Shown here: piece after piece, positions 34,878-46,395 of the stretch | Layout: the number at the start of each line of letters is the position of its first letter | Position numbering within the stretch: the stretch's first letter is position 1 | Origin: CBDUXT01 sp965371245 | GTDB lineage: Bacteria > Planctomycetota > Phycisphaerae > UBA1845 | Assembly (NCBI GenBank): GCA_965371245.1 | Contig: CBDUXT010000025.1 | Location: 1 to 59,429, forward strand | DNA length: 59,429 nucleotides | Reading direction: 5' to 3' | Notes under the pieces: model-generated | Database searches by the model: none | What the model was told of the DNA's origin: nothing | The model's input: only the letters and a program-made list of their open reading frames with translations | Position numbers and translations under genes: made by a program

Positions 34878-37013
34878 TCAGTCACGCCAGAGCCGCCGGA
34901 CGTTGCGATAGGGATCGGTGGCGACGCCCCCATGATCGACGTCGTCGTCCTCGTCTTCCTCGCCTGCCCGCCGGGTCTCGAACAGGGTGCCGATGTCACC
35001 CGCCAGGTAGCGACTGATCTGCGCGTAGCCGTGCGCGTCCGCCAGCACAAAGCGCCGGTGGTAGTATCGCAACGGGAAATAGACGTAGAGCCGGTCCTTC
35101 GCACGAGTCATGGCCACGTAAAGCAGGCGACGCTCCTCCTCCTCGCCCGACCCGGCCGCCTCGGGTTTCGTGGCGTCATCGGTCAGCGCCATGTCCGAGG
35201 GGATCATTCCGTCAGCCGCGTGGATGATGTGTACGATGTCCCACTCGCAACCCTTGGCCGAGTGGATGGTGCTTAGGGTCAGGTAGTCGTCGTCGAGGTG
35301 GGGCGGGCCGGCAAGGTCGGACGTGGCCTGCGGCGGATCGAGCGTCAGATCGGTGATGAAGCGGTCGCGTGATCGATAGCCGGACGCAATCTGCTCGAGT
35401 TGTTCGATATCGCGAAGTCGAATCGTGGGGTTCTCGTAGACCCGCTCGAAGATCGGTTCGAAGAACGCGCGCAGCCGCTCGACCTGAACAACCAGCGCGG
35501 GCTCACGAGGCTGTACCGGGCCGTTCTCGCCCGCCGCCTGGTCCGCGGATGGGCCGGTTCGCCCGAGGCATTCGCGGATCGTCTGTCGAAGGGCGGCAAA
35601 CTGCTCCCGCGCGAAGGGCGGAACCGTGGGTGGGGCCTCGATCAGCCGACGCAAGGGGGATCCCACGGCAAAGCGACCCTCGGGCGAGTCGGTGCGTGTC
35701 GCGGACACACCGAGTGCGTCCATCACCCGGCGCGCGGTACGCGGTCCGATTCCCTCGAGGCGCTGCAGCGTTCGGAACCAACTGATCTCGTCGTAGGGGT
35801 TTTCGAGGATCCGAAGGATCGCGAGCATGTCCTTGATGTGGGCGGCCTCGACGAACCTCAGCCCGCCGAACTTCCTGAATGGAAGGTTGCGCCGCGTCAA
35901 CTCGACTTCCAACTGCGCGCTGTGATGCCCGGTGCGGAACAAGACCGCCTGTCCGAGTAAGGCGGTCCCCTGCTCGTAGTGCTCCAGGATTTGCCCGCAG
36001 ACGGCCTCACACTGCTGCGCTTCGTCGAAGCAGGTGATCAGAACGGGTTTCTGGTCGGAGCGCCGGTCGGACCACAGGTTCTTGGTGTATCGCTCATGGG
36101 CTTGCTCCATCACGGCGTTTGATGCGGCGAGGATCGGCCTGGTCGAGCGATAGTTCTGCTCGAGCGTCAGCACGCGCGTTCCGGGCATGTGCTTGGGGAA
36201 ATCGAGGATGTTTCGTACCGTCGCCGCGCGAAACGAGTAGATCGATTGGGCGTCGTCCCCGACCACCATGATGTTGCGGTTCTCTTTGCGTATCCTCAAG
36301 AGGATCTCGGCCTGCACCTTGTTGGTGTCTTGAAACTCATCGACGAGAAGATGCTCGAAGCGCTTGGCCACCGCGCGGCCGGCGGAGGGTGTCGTTAACA
36401 GTTCGCTGAAGAACAGGAGAAGATCATCGTAATCGAGGATTCGCTGCTTCTGCTTCCGTTCGACGTAGTGATCGAAGACGATCTTCAGGTCTTCCCCGTC
36501 GTCCTGGCACCAGGGGAAGTGAACCTCGAGCGTGGCGGTGAGCGCCTCCTGTGCGTTGACCATCCGCGAGTAGATACGCAGGAGCGTCTCTTTTCGGGGG
36601 AAACGTCGTTCCTTGCCGGCAAGACCCAGCTCGCTACGAATCAGGTTGATCAGGTCGGCCGCATCGCTTTGGTCGGCGATGGTAAAGCCGTCACCGAGCC
36701 CGACCGCGCGACCGTAGATGCGCAGCAGGCGGTGGGCGATCGCGTGAAACGTCCCACCCCAAACCCCGCGAGCCTCCTCGGCACCGACCATGTGTCCCAC
36801 CCGGCGGAGCATCTCGCCCGCGGCCCGGCGCGTAAAGGTCAGAAGGAGGATTCGATCGGGCGGGACGCCCCGATGGATCAGATGGGCAACGCGCGCCACA
36901 AGCGTGCGTGTCTTGCCCGTGCCCGCCCCCGCGACGACGAGGAGCGGACCGTCCGCGTGCGTCACGGCCTCTCGTTGAGATGGATTGAGCCCCTCCAGGC
37001 AAGCAACGCTCAT
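34878..37013 (-). CDS. UvrD/Rep-family DNA helicase
   Basis: A 711-residue superfamily 1A helicase for unwinding in repair or replication restart. Motifs in order: Q-motif LNPSQREAV, Walker A AGAGTGKT (residues 28-35), LVDEFQDTN (motif II), GDDAQSIYSFR (motif III), LEQNYRS (motif IV), TIHSAKGCEWDIVHI (motif V) and LYVAMTRAKDRLYVY (motif VI). No nuclease domain follows, which separates it from the AddA-like protein at 14-18 kb. The ATG at 37013 has TAGGA upstream; earlier in-frame starts extend into a low-information region. Rep, PcrA and UvrD cannot be told apart by eye here. Confidence 0.92.
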   Translation of the reverse strand: MSVACLEGLNPSQREAVTHADGPLLVVAGAGTGKTRTLVARVAHLIHRGVPPDRILLLTFTRRAAGEMLRRVGHMVGAEEARGVWGGTFHAIAHRLLRIYGRAVGLGDGFTIADQSDAADLINLIRSELGLAGKERRFPRKETLLRIYSRMVNAQEALTATLEVHFPWCQDDGEDLKIVFDHYVERKQKQRILDYDDLLLFFSELLTTPSAGRAVAKRFEHLLVDEFQDTNKVQAEILLRIRKENRNIMVVGDDAQSIYSFRAATVRNILDFPKHMPGTRVLTLEQNYRSTRPILAASNAVMEQAHERYTKNLWSDRRSDQKPVLITCFDEAQQCEAVCGQILEHYEQGTALLGQAVLFRTGHHSAQLEVELTRRNLPFRKFGGLRFVEAAHIKDMLAILRILENPYDEISWFRTLQRLEGIGPRTARRVMDALGVSATRTDSPEGRFAVGSPLRRLIEAPPTVPPFAREQFAALRQTIRECLGRTGPSADQAAGENGPVQPREPALVVQVERLRAFFEPIFERVYENPTIRLRDIEQLEQIASGYRSRDRFITDLTLDPPQATSDLAGPPHLDDDYLTLSTIHSAKGCEWDIVHIIHAADGMIPSDMALTDDATKPEAAGSGEEEERRLLYVAMTRAKDRLYVYFPLRYYHRRFVLADAHGYAQISRYLAGDIGTLFETRRAGEEDEDDDVDHGGVATDPYRNVRRLWRD

Positions 37014-37231
37014 GCAGGACATCCTACCCGCACTGGCGGATACCACGCCGCCGGTGCCTCGCAGCCGAACGCGACCGAGCCGACCAGCCGAGGGTACGCC
37101 GCCGAAGAAACGGGACGAAGTCCAGGGAATGCGATCGGCGCAACTGATTCTGGGCGTCACCGGCCCGGCGTCAAGCCGACCGCGTGGACTCGGGGGTCCG
37201 TGACACTTCCGGCGGGACGGGTACGCTGAGT

Positions 37232-37332
37232 CAGAGCCGCAGGCGGCAGCCTGCGGACCGCCGCGTCATCATGTCACCGGGCTTGCGCCCGGTGCTCTGA
37301 AAACTGCCCAACACCGATTCTGTCATGCACCC
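37232..37332 (+). repeat. Structured repeat, short form copy S2
   Basis: The core from CAGAGC (37232) to GCTCTG (37299) encloses CCGCAGGC/GCCTGCGG and CACCGGGC/GCCCGGTG, then the shared tail ends GTCATGCACCC at 37332. It is the best partner of copy S1 (2.6 kb) in opposite orientation. It lies between the UvrD start and the end of the histidine kinase gene; no other gene is seen in 37014-37347. Confidence 0.85.
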
Positions 37333-37347
37333 GGGACTCGGTACGGA

Positions 37348-39783
<2,436 letters not shown>

Positions 39784-40054
39784 GCCGTTCCGCGCCAGGA
39801 CTCCCACCACCCGACTCGTTTATTTCGGCATCGCGGGCTTCTAGCTGCTGTTGCATAATCGCAGTCAGACGGTATCGAGTTGCACGGTGAGCGGTTCCGC
39901 TTGAGCGGCGTTCTGACACCAGCCTGGCATGAGGGAAAAGCCCCATGAGTGTCCGGCCCGACGCATCCAAGGGTCGTCGCGCGCGTACTCGGCGCGCGCA
40001 TGAGCACGCTTCGGCGGTCCGCATCCTGACCGGCGGAGGGCGCGAGCTTACACT

Positions 40055-41050
40055 CTACGCACGAGTGAGTTCGTATTGGATTTCGGCAGGCTCATCGGGA
40101 CCGGGGAGTAGGTTCAGGTCGAAGCGGCAGAAGGGTTCCAGGAGTTCGGCGAGGAGATCCACCCACTCCCGCTTGATCGCGGCGCGCGTCTCCGGTTGAA
40201 GCGCGGCCGCCATCTTGACAAGCATCGGGGCGACGGGCCTCAGGCCGACATCCCAGATGTGTGCGTGGGTCTTCGTGACAAACGGCGTTGAGCCTACGAT
40301 CGACAAACCGGCTGATGTGAATCGTGCCTCCCACGTGGCACGGTCCGTCAGTGACGGCCAGCACGCAACGCGACCGCGACCGATGATCTCCATGAACCGG
40401 TCGCCGAGCACCGAACGGTGCGCTTCCAGCGTATAGTCGCGCATGGCCTCGAGCTTGACCTGGAGAATCACCCGTCCGCCCGGGCACGTGATACGGCGAA
40501 GCTCCTCGAGAAAACGGGCGATGTCTTCGACCCAGTAGGCCGCGTTGCAGTACACCGTCGAGAACTCAGCCTCTGCAAACGGAAGCGCGCGGTTGCCGTC
40601 GTGCTCGACAAGACGGTCGTAAAGCCCGAGACGGCCGGCTTTTGCCAGCAGGGTGGGCTTCAGGTCGATCCCGACCTCCATGGTCTCGCTCGGCCGCTTC
40701 ATGATTCCGGGGTCATAGGTCTCGTCCGCATGATCGAACATGTCGGCGTGGCTTTGCGTCACGCGCTCCAGGTTCGCGACAGAGCGGAAGACGTCGAAGT
40801 TCGGATCAAACGCGCCGCCGAGGTGAAGGAACGTGAAGACCCCGTCGCCGCAACAAATGTCCGCGCTGGGCCGTGCAAAGCGGATCGGCGCCAGCGCCAT
40901 GCTGCGAAGCGTCATCCAGAGAGCGTTTTCGGGTCGCAGCCAGTACGCCTGGAGGAAGCGGCGAAGGCGCTTGCAGGCGTCATCGCCCGACCCCGCTGAG
41001 GAAACGGCAAGCGGTTTGATACCGGACTCTGTCTCGACGTCGGACTTCAT
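40055..41050 (-). CDS. Class I SAM-dependent methyltransferase
   Basis: A 331-residue methyltransferase. The SAM motif I is SADICCGDGVF (about residues 62-72), acidic residue and post-I motif VGIDLKPTLLAKA follow, then a motif IV-like STVYCNAAYWVEDI and a GGRVILQVK strand. Methyltransferases of this type often act on small molecules or glycan precursors. Its stop lies upstream of nothing recognised; it is downstream of the polysaccharide deacetylase with a 76-base gap holding palindrome B. Those neighbours suggest a cell-surface carbohydrate role, but this is inference. Confidence 0.82.
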   Translation of the reverse strand: MKSDVETESGIKPLAVSSAGSGDDACKRLRRFLQAYWLRPENALWMTLRSMALAPIRFARPSADICCGDGVFTFLHLGGAFDPNFDVFRSVANLERVTQSHADMFDHADETYDPGIMKRPSETMEVGIDLKPTLLAKAGRLGLYDRLVEHDGNRALPFAEAEFSTVYCNAAYWVEDIARFLEELRRITCPGGRVILQVKLEAMRDYTLEAHRSVLGDRFMEIIGRGRVACWPSLTDRATWEARFTSAGLSIVGSTPFVTKTHAHIWDVGLRPVAPMLVKMAAALQPETRAAIKREWVDLLAELLEPFCRFDLNLLPGPDEPAEIQYELTRA

Positions 41051-41081
41051 GCGGGTCGCTGACCTCTTCGTGTAACAGAAT

Positions 41082-41111
41082 CCGCGCGGGCTGAAGCCCG
41101 CGACTCGGCGG
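41082..41111. repeat. Palindromic repeat B, intergenic copy
   Basis: CGCGCGGGCTGAAGCCCGCG forms a stem with a short loop; the 27-bp core differs by one base from the addA and 59.2-kb copies. It lies in the gap between the deacetylase and the methyltransferase, which are on the same strand, where it could end or attenuate transcription. Confidence 0.85.
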
Positions 41112-41126
41112 ACAAACACAGGCAAC

Positions 41127-42176
41127 CTACTGGATTCGAAGGCACGGGGATGCCTCCGCATCCAGTGCCGCATCCACGGCAATCGTATCGAGCCGCGGAA
41201 GGCGAAGCACATCGCTGCCGGCGGTCAGCCAGGCGGGCTGCGTGGTGAATGCATGCGCGAAGCCCGCCCCGCGGCACGCGGCGCAGATGTCGTGGTCGAA
41301 GCGACCCAACGGGAACGAAAGCGGGCGAACGTCGGGTCCCAAGCCGTTACGAAGAACGGCCGCACACCGGCGAAGGTCACGGCCGCGCGCTTCCGGCGTC
41401 ATCGTACTGTAGGGTTCGTGGGCGTAACCGTGCCCCCCAATCGTGTGGCCTAGCGCCTGTAGCTCGATGAGGTCATCCCACCCGAGGTACCAGTGACCAG
41501 CCCAACGCGAGAGCGAACCGATGTGCCGTTCGAACAGGGGGTGGATGATGGAGTCGCGCATGTCGGGAGGGAGCAAGACGTTCACGAAGAACTTGATGCG
41601 AGCCCGACCGGGCGTCTCATAATGATAGAGGGAGGCCGCCGCTGAGTCGTCAAGTGCATCCCAGAGGTCTCGTCGATCCAAGGACTCGAGGCGATCCACA
41701 AGCTCGCGCTCGAGCGTGCGCTCATCCAGGATGGAAAGAAGCAGGTGGACGGCGTGAACGGTCAAGAGTCGTTGCGCGGCGAGGATCGCCCCCGGGACGA
41801 AGAAAACGCCGCGCAGCCCACGCGCCTTGAGAATCGGCGCCACCGTTCGGGCGTGATCGGCGAGGCCGTCATCGAACGTCAAGAGGAAACAACGGTCGGG
41901 CAGGTTGGCGCGGCCCTGGGTCCAGGCATAGAGATGCGGCCAGTCGATGGGCTCCAGCGTGCGACACAGTCGATCCAACTGGGTTTCGAACTTCTCTGAC
42001 GTGAGACCGTGAATGCCCTTGGATGTCGCGAGCGACGCGGACCGGGGCAAAGGATCGGCGTCGTGTACGTAGTGGTACATGACGACCAGGCATCGGGGTG
42101 CTGCGCCCGGCGGCGAACCGGATGGGTCGATGCCACGTTTCTGGGCGTCGCGGAAAATCCGTTCGCTCTCACTCAT
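41127..42176 (-). CDS. Polysaccharide deacetylase (NodB-homology)
   Basis: A 349-residue carbohydrate esterase of family 4. The catalytic FDDG is at about residues 101-104, preceded by LLT, and the metal-binding HxxxH is seen in GGHGYAHEP. The remaining segments LSFPLGRFD and ACRGAGFAHAFTT are typical of the NodB fold. There is no N-terminal signal peptide, so it may act in the cytoplasm or be exported by another route; chitin- or GlcNAc-type glycans are the usual substrates. It is divergent from the GH20-like gene, which would fit an amino-sugar theme. Confidence 0.88.
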   Translation of the reverse strand: MSESERIFRDAQKRGIDPSGSPPGAAPRCLVVMYHYVHDADPLPRSASLATSKGIHGLTSEKFETQLDRLCRTLEPIDWPHLYAWTQGRANLPDRCFLLTFDDGLADHARTVAPILKARGLRGVFFVPGAILAAQRLLTVHAVHLLLSILDERTLERELVDRLESLDRRDLWDALDDSAAASLYHYETPGRARIKFFVNVLLPPDMRDSIIHPLFERHIGSLSRWAGHWYLGWDDLIELQALGHTIGGHGYAHEPYSTMTPEARGRDLRRCAAVLRNGLGPDVRPLSFPLGRFDHDICAACRGAGFAHAFTTQPAWLTAGSDVLRLPRLDTIAVDAALDAEASPCLRIQ

Positions 42177-42265
42177 ACCGGATGTTTATCGGATGTATGC
42201 CCCGCCGCCTCCAGCCCACCACCAGGTGACGCACCGAGGCTCGATGTCGCGCTGAGGCAACTCGA

Positions 42266-42466
42266 CCCTCGAGCGGGGTGCATGACCGAATCGGCGGGCA
42301 GTTTTCATAGCACGGGGCGCGAGCCCAGTGACCGGTCTGGTATCGCGGAAGCGCCGTGGTTGTTCGCATCGTGTCCGTGGGCTTGCGCCCACGGCTCTGA
42401 CCCGGCGTGCCGCCGTCAAGATGGCTTTGCACGCCCCGCCAAGACTGTCGCACACCCCCTCGGGCG
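42266..42466 (-). repeat. Structured MITE-like repeat, long form copy L3 with flanking direct repeats
   Basis: The 181-bp element (42276-42456) is bracketed by near-identical 10-bp direct repeats, CCCTCGAGCG at 42266 and CCCTCGGGCG at 42457 (one mismatch). It is reversed relative to L1 and L2. Within the core the CAGAGC arm has decayed to CATAGC. It sits in the divergent promoter gap of the deacetylase and GH20-like genes; no other gene is seen in 42177-42621. Confidence 0.86.
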
Positions 42467-42621
42467 TGTCGAACGCTTTCGGGTTTGACTTCCACAACCC
42501 CCGTGCCACTATTGGGCGACATGCCTCATGCCCCACGAACGGAGCGTTTCTTACCGCGGCAGACCAGGCCGCCGGCTTCGGGCCGCTCGGATTCCCCTGT
42601 TGCGGCCACGGTGTGGACCCG

Positions 42622-44502
42622 ATGAACCGCCACACGAAAAACGAGCACGTCCCCGGCGTCGATGGACTCCTGCCGAAGCCTCGGGAGCTGTCCGTCACTG
42701 GAGGCGTCTGCATGGTCGGGCGAGATTCATTGCTCGAGGTCCGCCTGGCGGACAGTCGGGTCGAAGCCGCCGCCCGGGCGTGGCTTGTGGAAACTGAGCC
42801 GACCGGCAAGCACAACGCGGTTGTCGCGCGCGGATCCGCCGGCCGGATGGTTGTCGAACTGGCGCGGGACGCCCACCTTCGCCGTCCGCATGGCTACCGC
42901 CTGAACATCCGGCCGGGCGGCGTCGAATTGGTCGGCGGCTCCCCAGAGGGCTGCTACCACGGCCTGCAAACGCTCCGGCAGTTGTCACGCCTAGCGAGCG
43001 GCGCCCTGCCCTGTTGTGTCATTGTGGACTGGCCGGACTTTGAAACCCGCGGCTTGCTTCACGACGTCACGCGCGGGAAGGTGCCCACGCTTACGACACT
43101 GAAGATGTTGGCCGACCGCCTGGCTTCGCTGAAGATCAACCAACTGCAACTGAACATCGAACACGCCTTCGTCTTCGCCTTCGATCCGGACATCTGCGCG
43201 CCCAAGGACGGGCTGACTGCCGACGACGTGCGCGCGCTCGATGGCTACTGCCGTGATCGCTTCATCGATCTGGTGCCCGCGTTGGCGACGTTCGGCCACA
43301 TGGGGCGCATCCTGTCAATGCCACGGTATCGGCACCTGGCGGAGGTTGAAACCGACGTGTCGTGGGCTGACATGGATTGGACACAGCGCCTTCGCGGGCT
43401 GACGCTCGACTGTGCCAACCCCGAGGCACACCGCTTGACGGAGCGTATGTGGTCGGACGTACTTGATGCCTTTTCGGCGCCGGTCGTAAACATCTGCGGT
43501 GACGAACCGCACGACCTTGGACAGGGGAAAAACAAGAACCGCTTCGCCGCCGCGGGCAATGGCGGCCCCTACATCGAGCAAATCCGGCGGACCCATGCGT
43601 ACTGCGCGGCTCGCGGTCGCAGCGTGCAGGCGTGGAGCGACGTCGTGCGAGCGTATCCCGATCGATTTGGAACCCTTCCGGACGACCTCACCGTCTTGCA
43701 CTGGGGCTACGATGACGCCGACTACGACGGGAGCGCTGCTTTCGATGCCTCCGGCTTGGCCACCTGTGTCTGTCCGGGAACGTTCGGCTGGCACCGAATC
43801 ATCAACGCCGTGAACGCGGCCGAGCGAAACATCACCACGTTCGCCGCCGCCGGAAAGAAGCACGGTGCGCGCGGGCTCATCAACACCGACTGGGGCGACG
43901 ACGGACACTTCAATCTGCTGGGCTGCTCGTGGCATGGAATCGCGTTGGGGGCGGCAGCCGCGTGGCGCGGAGACCACCCGGCCGGTGATGACTTCGATCA
44001 TCGCTTCGCGCGACTGTTTATGGGCAGCGACGACGCGACGGGCATCTACCACTTGCGGCGGGCCTCGGCGCTGGCCGGCACTTGCCGGACGTGGCGGATG
44101 ATGTGGAACACGCTGGCGGACAATCGAGCCGACCCACAGTTGCCAACCGTCGCGGCCGCGGAAGAGGCGAGACATCACGCCGCCGAGTTGCTTCGCTGGT
44201 GTGATGAGCACGGCTCCCCCGAGGGTTCGCACGCGGACGACCTTCGAGACATCGCGGCGGCCGCACGCTTCACGCGGCTCTTCACTGACAAGGTGGCACT
44301 GGCCCGAGCCGCGCAAGTCGGCGGCAAGCAACAGCGGAGAACCGACCCGGTCGACTGGGCAGCGGAGGTGCGGGACGCCTTCCAGACCTACGCGGTCGCC
44401 TGGCGCGCGCGAAACAAACCGTCCGGGCTGGCGGACATCGAGCGCGCGGTCTCCTCCGCGACCGACGACGTCGTCGCTTCCCGCACCATAACAGTCCGTT
44501 GA
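42622..44502 (+). CDS. GH20-like beta-N-acetylhexosaminidase
   Basis: A 626-residue glycosidase. Residues to about 130 form the GH20 N-terminal beta domain (GYRLNIRPGGVELVGGSPEGCYHGLQTL), then the TIM barrel starts with RGLLHDVTRGKVPT and KINQLQLNIEHAF. The catalytic Asp-Glu pair is D294-E295 in ICGDEPHD. It would release GlcNAc or GalNAc from glycans. No signal peptide is evident. The ATG at 42622 is selected because the frame upstream runs through repeat L3. The next gene is an SSS transporter on the same strand, so the pair may take up and split amino-sugar oligomers. Confidence 0.85.
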   Translation: MNRHTKNEHVPGVDGLLPKPRELSVTGGVCMVGRDSLLEVRLADSRVEAAARAWLVETEPTGKHNAVVARGSAGRMVVELARDAHLRRPHGYRLNIRPGGVELVGGSPEGCYHGLQTLRQLSRLASGALPCCVIVDWPDFETRGLLHDVTRGKVPTLTTLKMLADRLASLKINQLQLNIEHAFVFAFDPDICAPKDGLTADDVRALDGYCRDRFIDLVPALATFGHMGRILSMPRYRHLAEVETDVSWADMDWTQRLRGLTLDCANPEAHRLTERMWSDVLDAFSAPVVNICGDEPHDLGQGKNKNRFAAAGNGGPYIEQIRRTHAYCAARGRSVQAWSDVVRAYPDRFGTLPDDLTVLHWGYDDADYDGSAAFDASGLATCVCPGTFGWHRIINAVNAAERNITTFAAAGKKHGARGLINTDWGDDGHFNLLGCSWHGIALGAAAAWRGDHPAGDDFDHRFARLFMGSDDATGIYHLRRASALAGTCRTWRMMWNTLADNRADPQLPTVAAAEEARHHAAELLRWCDEHGSPEGSHADDLRDIAAAARFTRLFTDKVALARAAQVGGKQQRRTDPVDWAAEVRDAFQTYAVAWRARNKPSGLADIERAVSSATDDVVASRTITVR

Positions 44503-44508
44503 AAAAAT

Positions 44509-44791
44509 GTGGCACCGGCTTCCAGCTGGTGTTGTCACTGGCGCTCATCGCGTCTGGACCGGGGTACGGCCCGGTCGCACCGGCTGGAAGCGGGTGAATG
44601 ACCGAATCGGCGGGCAGTCTTCAGAGCACAGCGCGCGAGCCCTGTGACCAGTTTGGTATCGTAGAAGCCCTGTGCTTGTTCGCATCGTGTCCGTGGGCTT
44701 GCGCCCACGGCTCTGACCCGGCGTGCCGCCCTCAAGATGGCTTTGCACGCCCCGCCAAAACTGTCACACGCCCACTAGAAGCCGGTGCCAC
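44509..44791. repeat. Palindromic repeat D, interrupted by L4
   Basis: GTGGCACCGGCTTC (44509-44522) and its exact complement GAAGCCGGTGCCAC (44778-44791) form the outer arms. Between them, CACCGGCTGGAAG (44578-44590) would join the right arm directly as CACCGGCTGGAAGCCGGTG if L4 were removed, restoring a standard palindrome. This shows D existed first and L4 inserted into it. Confidence 0.8.
44587..44787 (-). repeat. Structured MITE-like repeat, long form copy L4 nested in repeat D
   Basis: The 181-bp element (44597-44777) is bracketed by GAAGCGGGTG (44587) and GAAGCCGGTG (44778), a 10-bp direct repeat with one mismatch, of which GAAG is certain target sequence. It is reversed relative to L1 and L2, like L3, and matches L3 closely. 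It lies between the GH20 stop and the symporter start; no gene besides is seen in 44503-44873. Confidence 0.88.
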
Positions 44792-44873
44792 GCCAGAGTG
44801 CCGGGCTTCTTCAATAGTTTGTTAACCTGGTCGATCACGGCGCTTCTCCCGCGTTTGCGCGGCCTGGTGTACG

Positions 44874-46376
44874 ATGCGAGGCATGACCCTCGGTCCGGCT
44901 GACCAGATTGTCCTTGCCGCATACTTCCTCGCGATCCTCGCCGTCGGTTTCTGGTTCGGGCGCAGCGAACGCAACACGCACGACTACTTCCTCGGCGGGC
45001 GCCGCCAGCACTGGCTCATTGTCGGGTTGTCCATTGTCGCCACCGAGACCAGCGCGCTGACGTTCATCGGCGTGCCGGCCGACTCCTTCAGCGGAGACTG
45101 GAACTACCTGCAGATGTACGCCGGCGCGCTCGTTGGGCGTTTCCTGATCGTGGTGCTCCTGCTGCCCGCGTTTTACGGTGGATCGGTCACCACGGTCTAC
45201 CAATACCTCGGCCAGCGCTTCGGCCCCTGGACGCGCACGACCGCGTCACTGATGTTCGTGGTCACACGCGTGATCGGAAGCGGCATCAGGCTCTTGGCGG
45301 CGTCGCTGGCAATTGCGGTGGTGTTCGATTGGCCGCTGGAGTGGGTCGTGTTCGGCGCTGCCGGGGTGGCCATTGCCTACACGACTTTCGGCGGGATCAA
45401 GGCCATCATCTGGACCGACGCGGTACAGGCCGTCGTGTTCATGGGTGGCGGGCTGGCCGCCCTGATCTTCTTGTTCTGGTCCATCCCCGGCTCGTGGAGC
45501 GACAACCTCGCAGCCGCGAGCGACACGAGCCGACTGCATGTCTTCACCTGGGGTTGGGACTTCAACAACGAAAAGGTGTTTTGGGTGCTTCTGATCTCGT
45601 CCACGATCCAGAACCTGGCGGCATTGGGCGTCGATCAGGATCTCACCCAGCGCATGCTGACCTGTCCCGATCTGCGTCGTGGACAGCGGGCCCTGATCTT
45701 CAACGCCATGGTCGGTTTGCCCGTCGTCTGTCTGTTTCTTCTGATCGGCACATTGCTCTCGTTGTACTACGCCGGCACAACCCTCCCCGACGAGGTCGTC
45801 GCACGACCGGACCGCGTGTTCCCCTTCTTCATCGCCCATGCGCTTCCGGTCGGATGGGGCCTGCGTGGTCTTTTGCTGGCCGGCATCTTCGCGGCGGCCA
45901 TGTCCAGCCTCGACTCCGCGCTCGGGGCGCTTTCCTCGACGGCGGTCACCGACTTCTACAAACCCTGGCGAGAGCGAAAGCCGGCCGTTCGAGCAAACGA
46001 CGACCGTCACTACCTCCGCGTCGCGCGGTTGATGTCGCTTCTGTTCGGTCTGTTGCTTGCCGGCGTCGCGCTGGGGTTCGCTCGTTACGACGAGTTACTC
46101 TGGGAAGCGTTCCGTTGGGTGGGTTTGATTTTCGGTGGCATGCTGGGCGTGTTCCTCCTGGGCGTCACCACCCGCACCCGCGGCCGCGACAGCGTCAACC
46201 CGGCGATCATGCTCTCCTCCGTGGCGATTCTTGTGGGTATCAAGTGGTATCAGGAGCGAACGGGGCAGGTCTACGTGGCTTGGCCGTGGTGGGTCGTGCT
46301 GGGCACGGGCTGGACGTACCTCTGCTGCGCATGTTTCGGTAGTGGCTGGCGTTCCACAAGTAAAAACAACGCGTAG
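44874..46376 (+). CDS. Sodium:solute symporter (SSS family)
   Basis: A 500-residue transporter with about 13 hydrophobic segments. The opening DYFLGGRRQHWLIVGLSIVATETSALTFIGVP is typical of SSS members, and GIFAAAMSSLDSALGALSSTAVTDFY is the signature in the later half. It would couple sodium to solute uptake. Location directly after a GH20-like glycosidase suggests an amino sugar or its oligomers as substrate, which is inference. A decayed copy of its 3' end lies at 48071-48165. Start could be ATG 44874 or 44883. Confidence 0.92.
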   Translation: MRGMTLGPADQIVLAAYFLAILAVGFWFGRSERNTHDYFLGGRRQHWLIVGLSIVATETSALTFIGVPADSFSGDWNYLQMYAGALVGRFLIVVLLLPAFYGGSVTTVYQYLGQRFGPWTRTTASLMFVVTRVIGSGIRLLAASLAIAVVFDWPLEWVVFGAAGVAIAYTTFGGIKAIIWTDAVQAVVFMGGGLAALIFLFWSIPGSWSDNLAAASDTSRLHVFTWGWDFNNEKVFWVLLISSTIQNLAALGVDQDLTQRMLTCPDLRRGQRALIFNAMVGLPVVCLFLLIGTLLSLYYAGTTLPDEVVARPDRVFPFFIAHALPVGWGLRGLLLAGIFAAAMSSLDSALGALSSTAVTDFYKPWRERKPAVRANDDRHYLRVARLMSLLFGLLLAGVALGFARYDELLWEAFRWVGLIFGGMLGVFLLGVTTRTRGRDSVNPAIMLSSVAILVGIKWYQERTGQVYVAWPWWVVLGTGWTYLCCACFGSGWRSTSKNNA

Positions 46377-46395
46377 GATGCGTCCTTTTGCTCGG

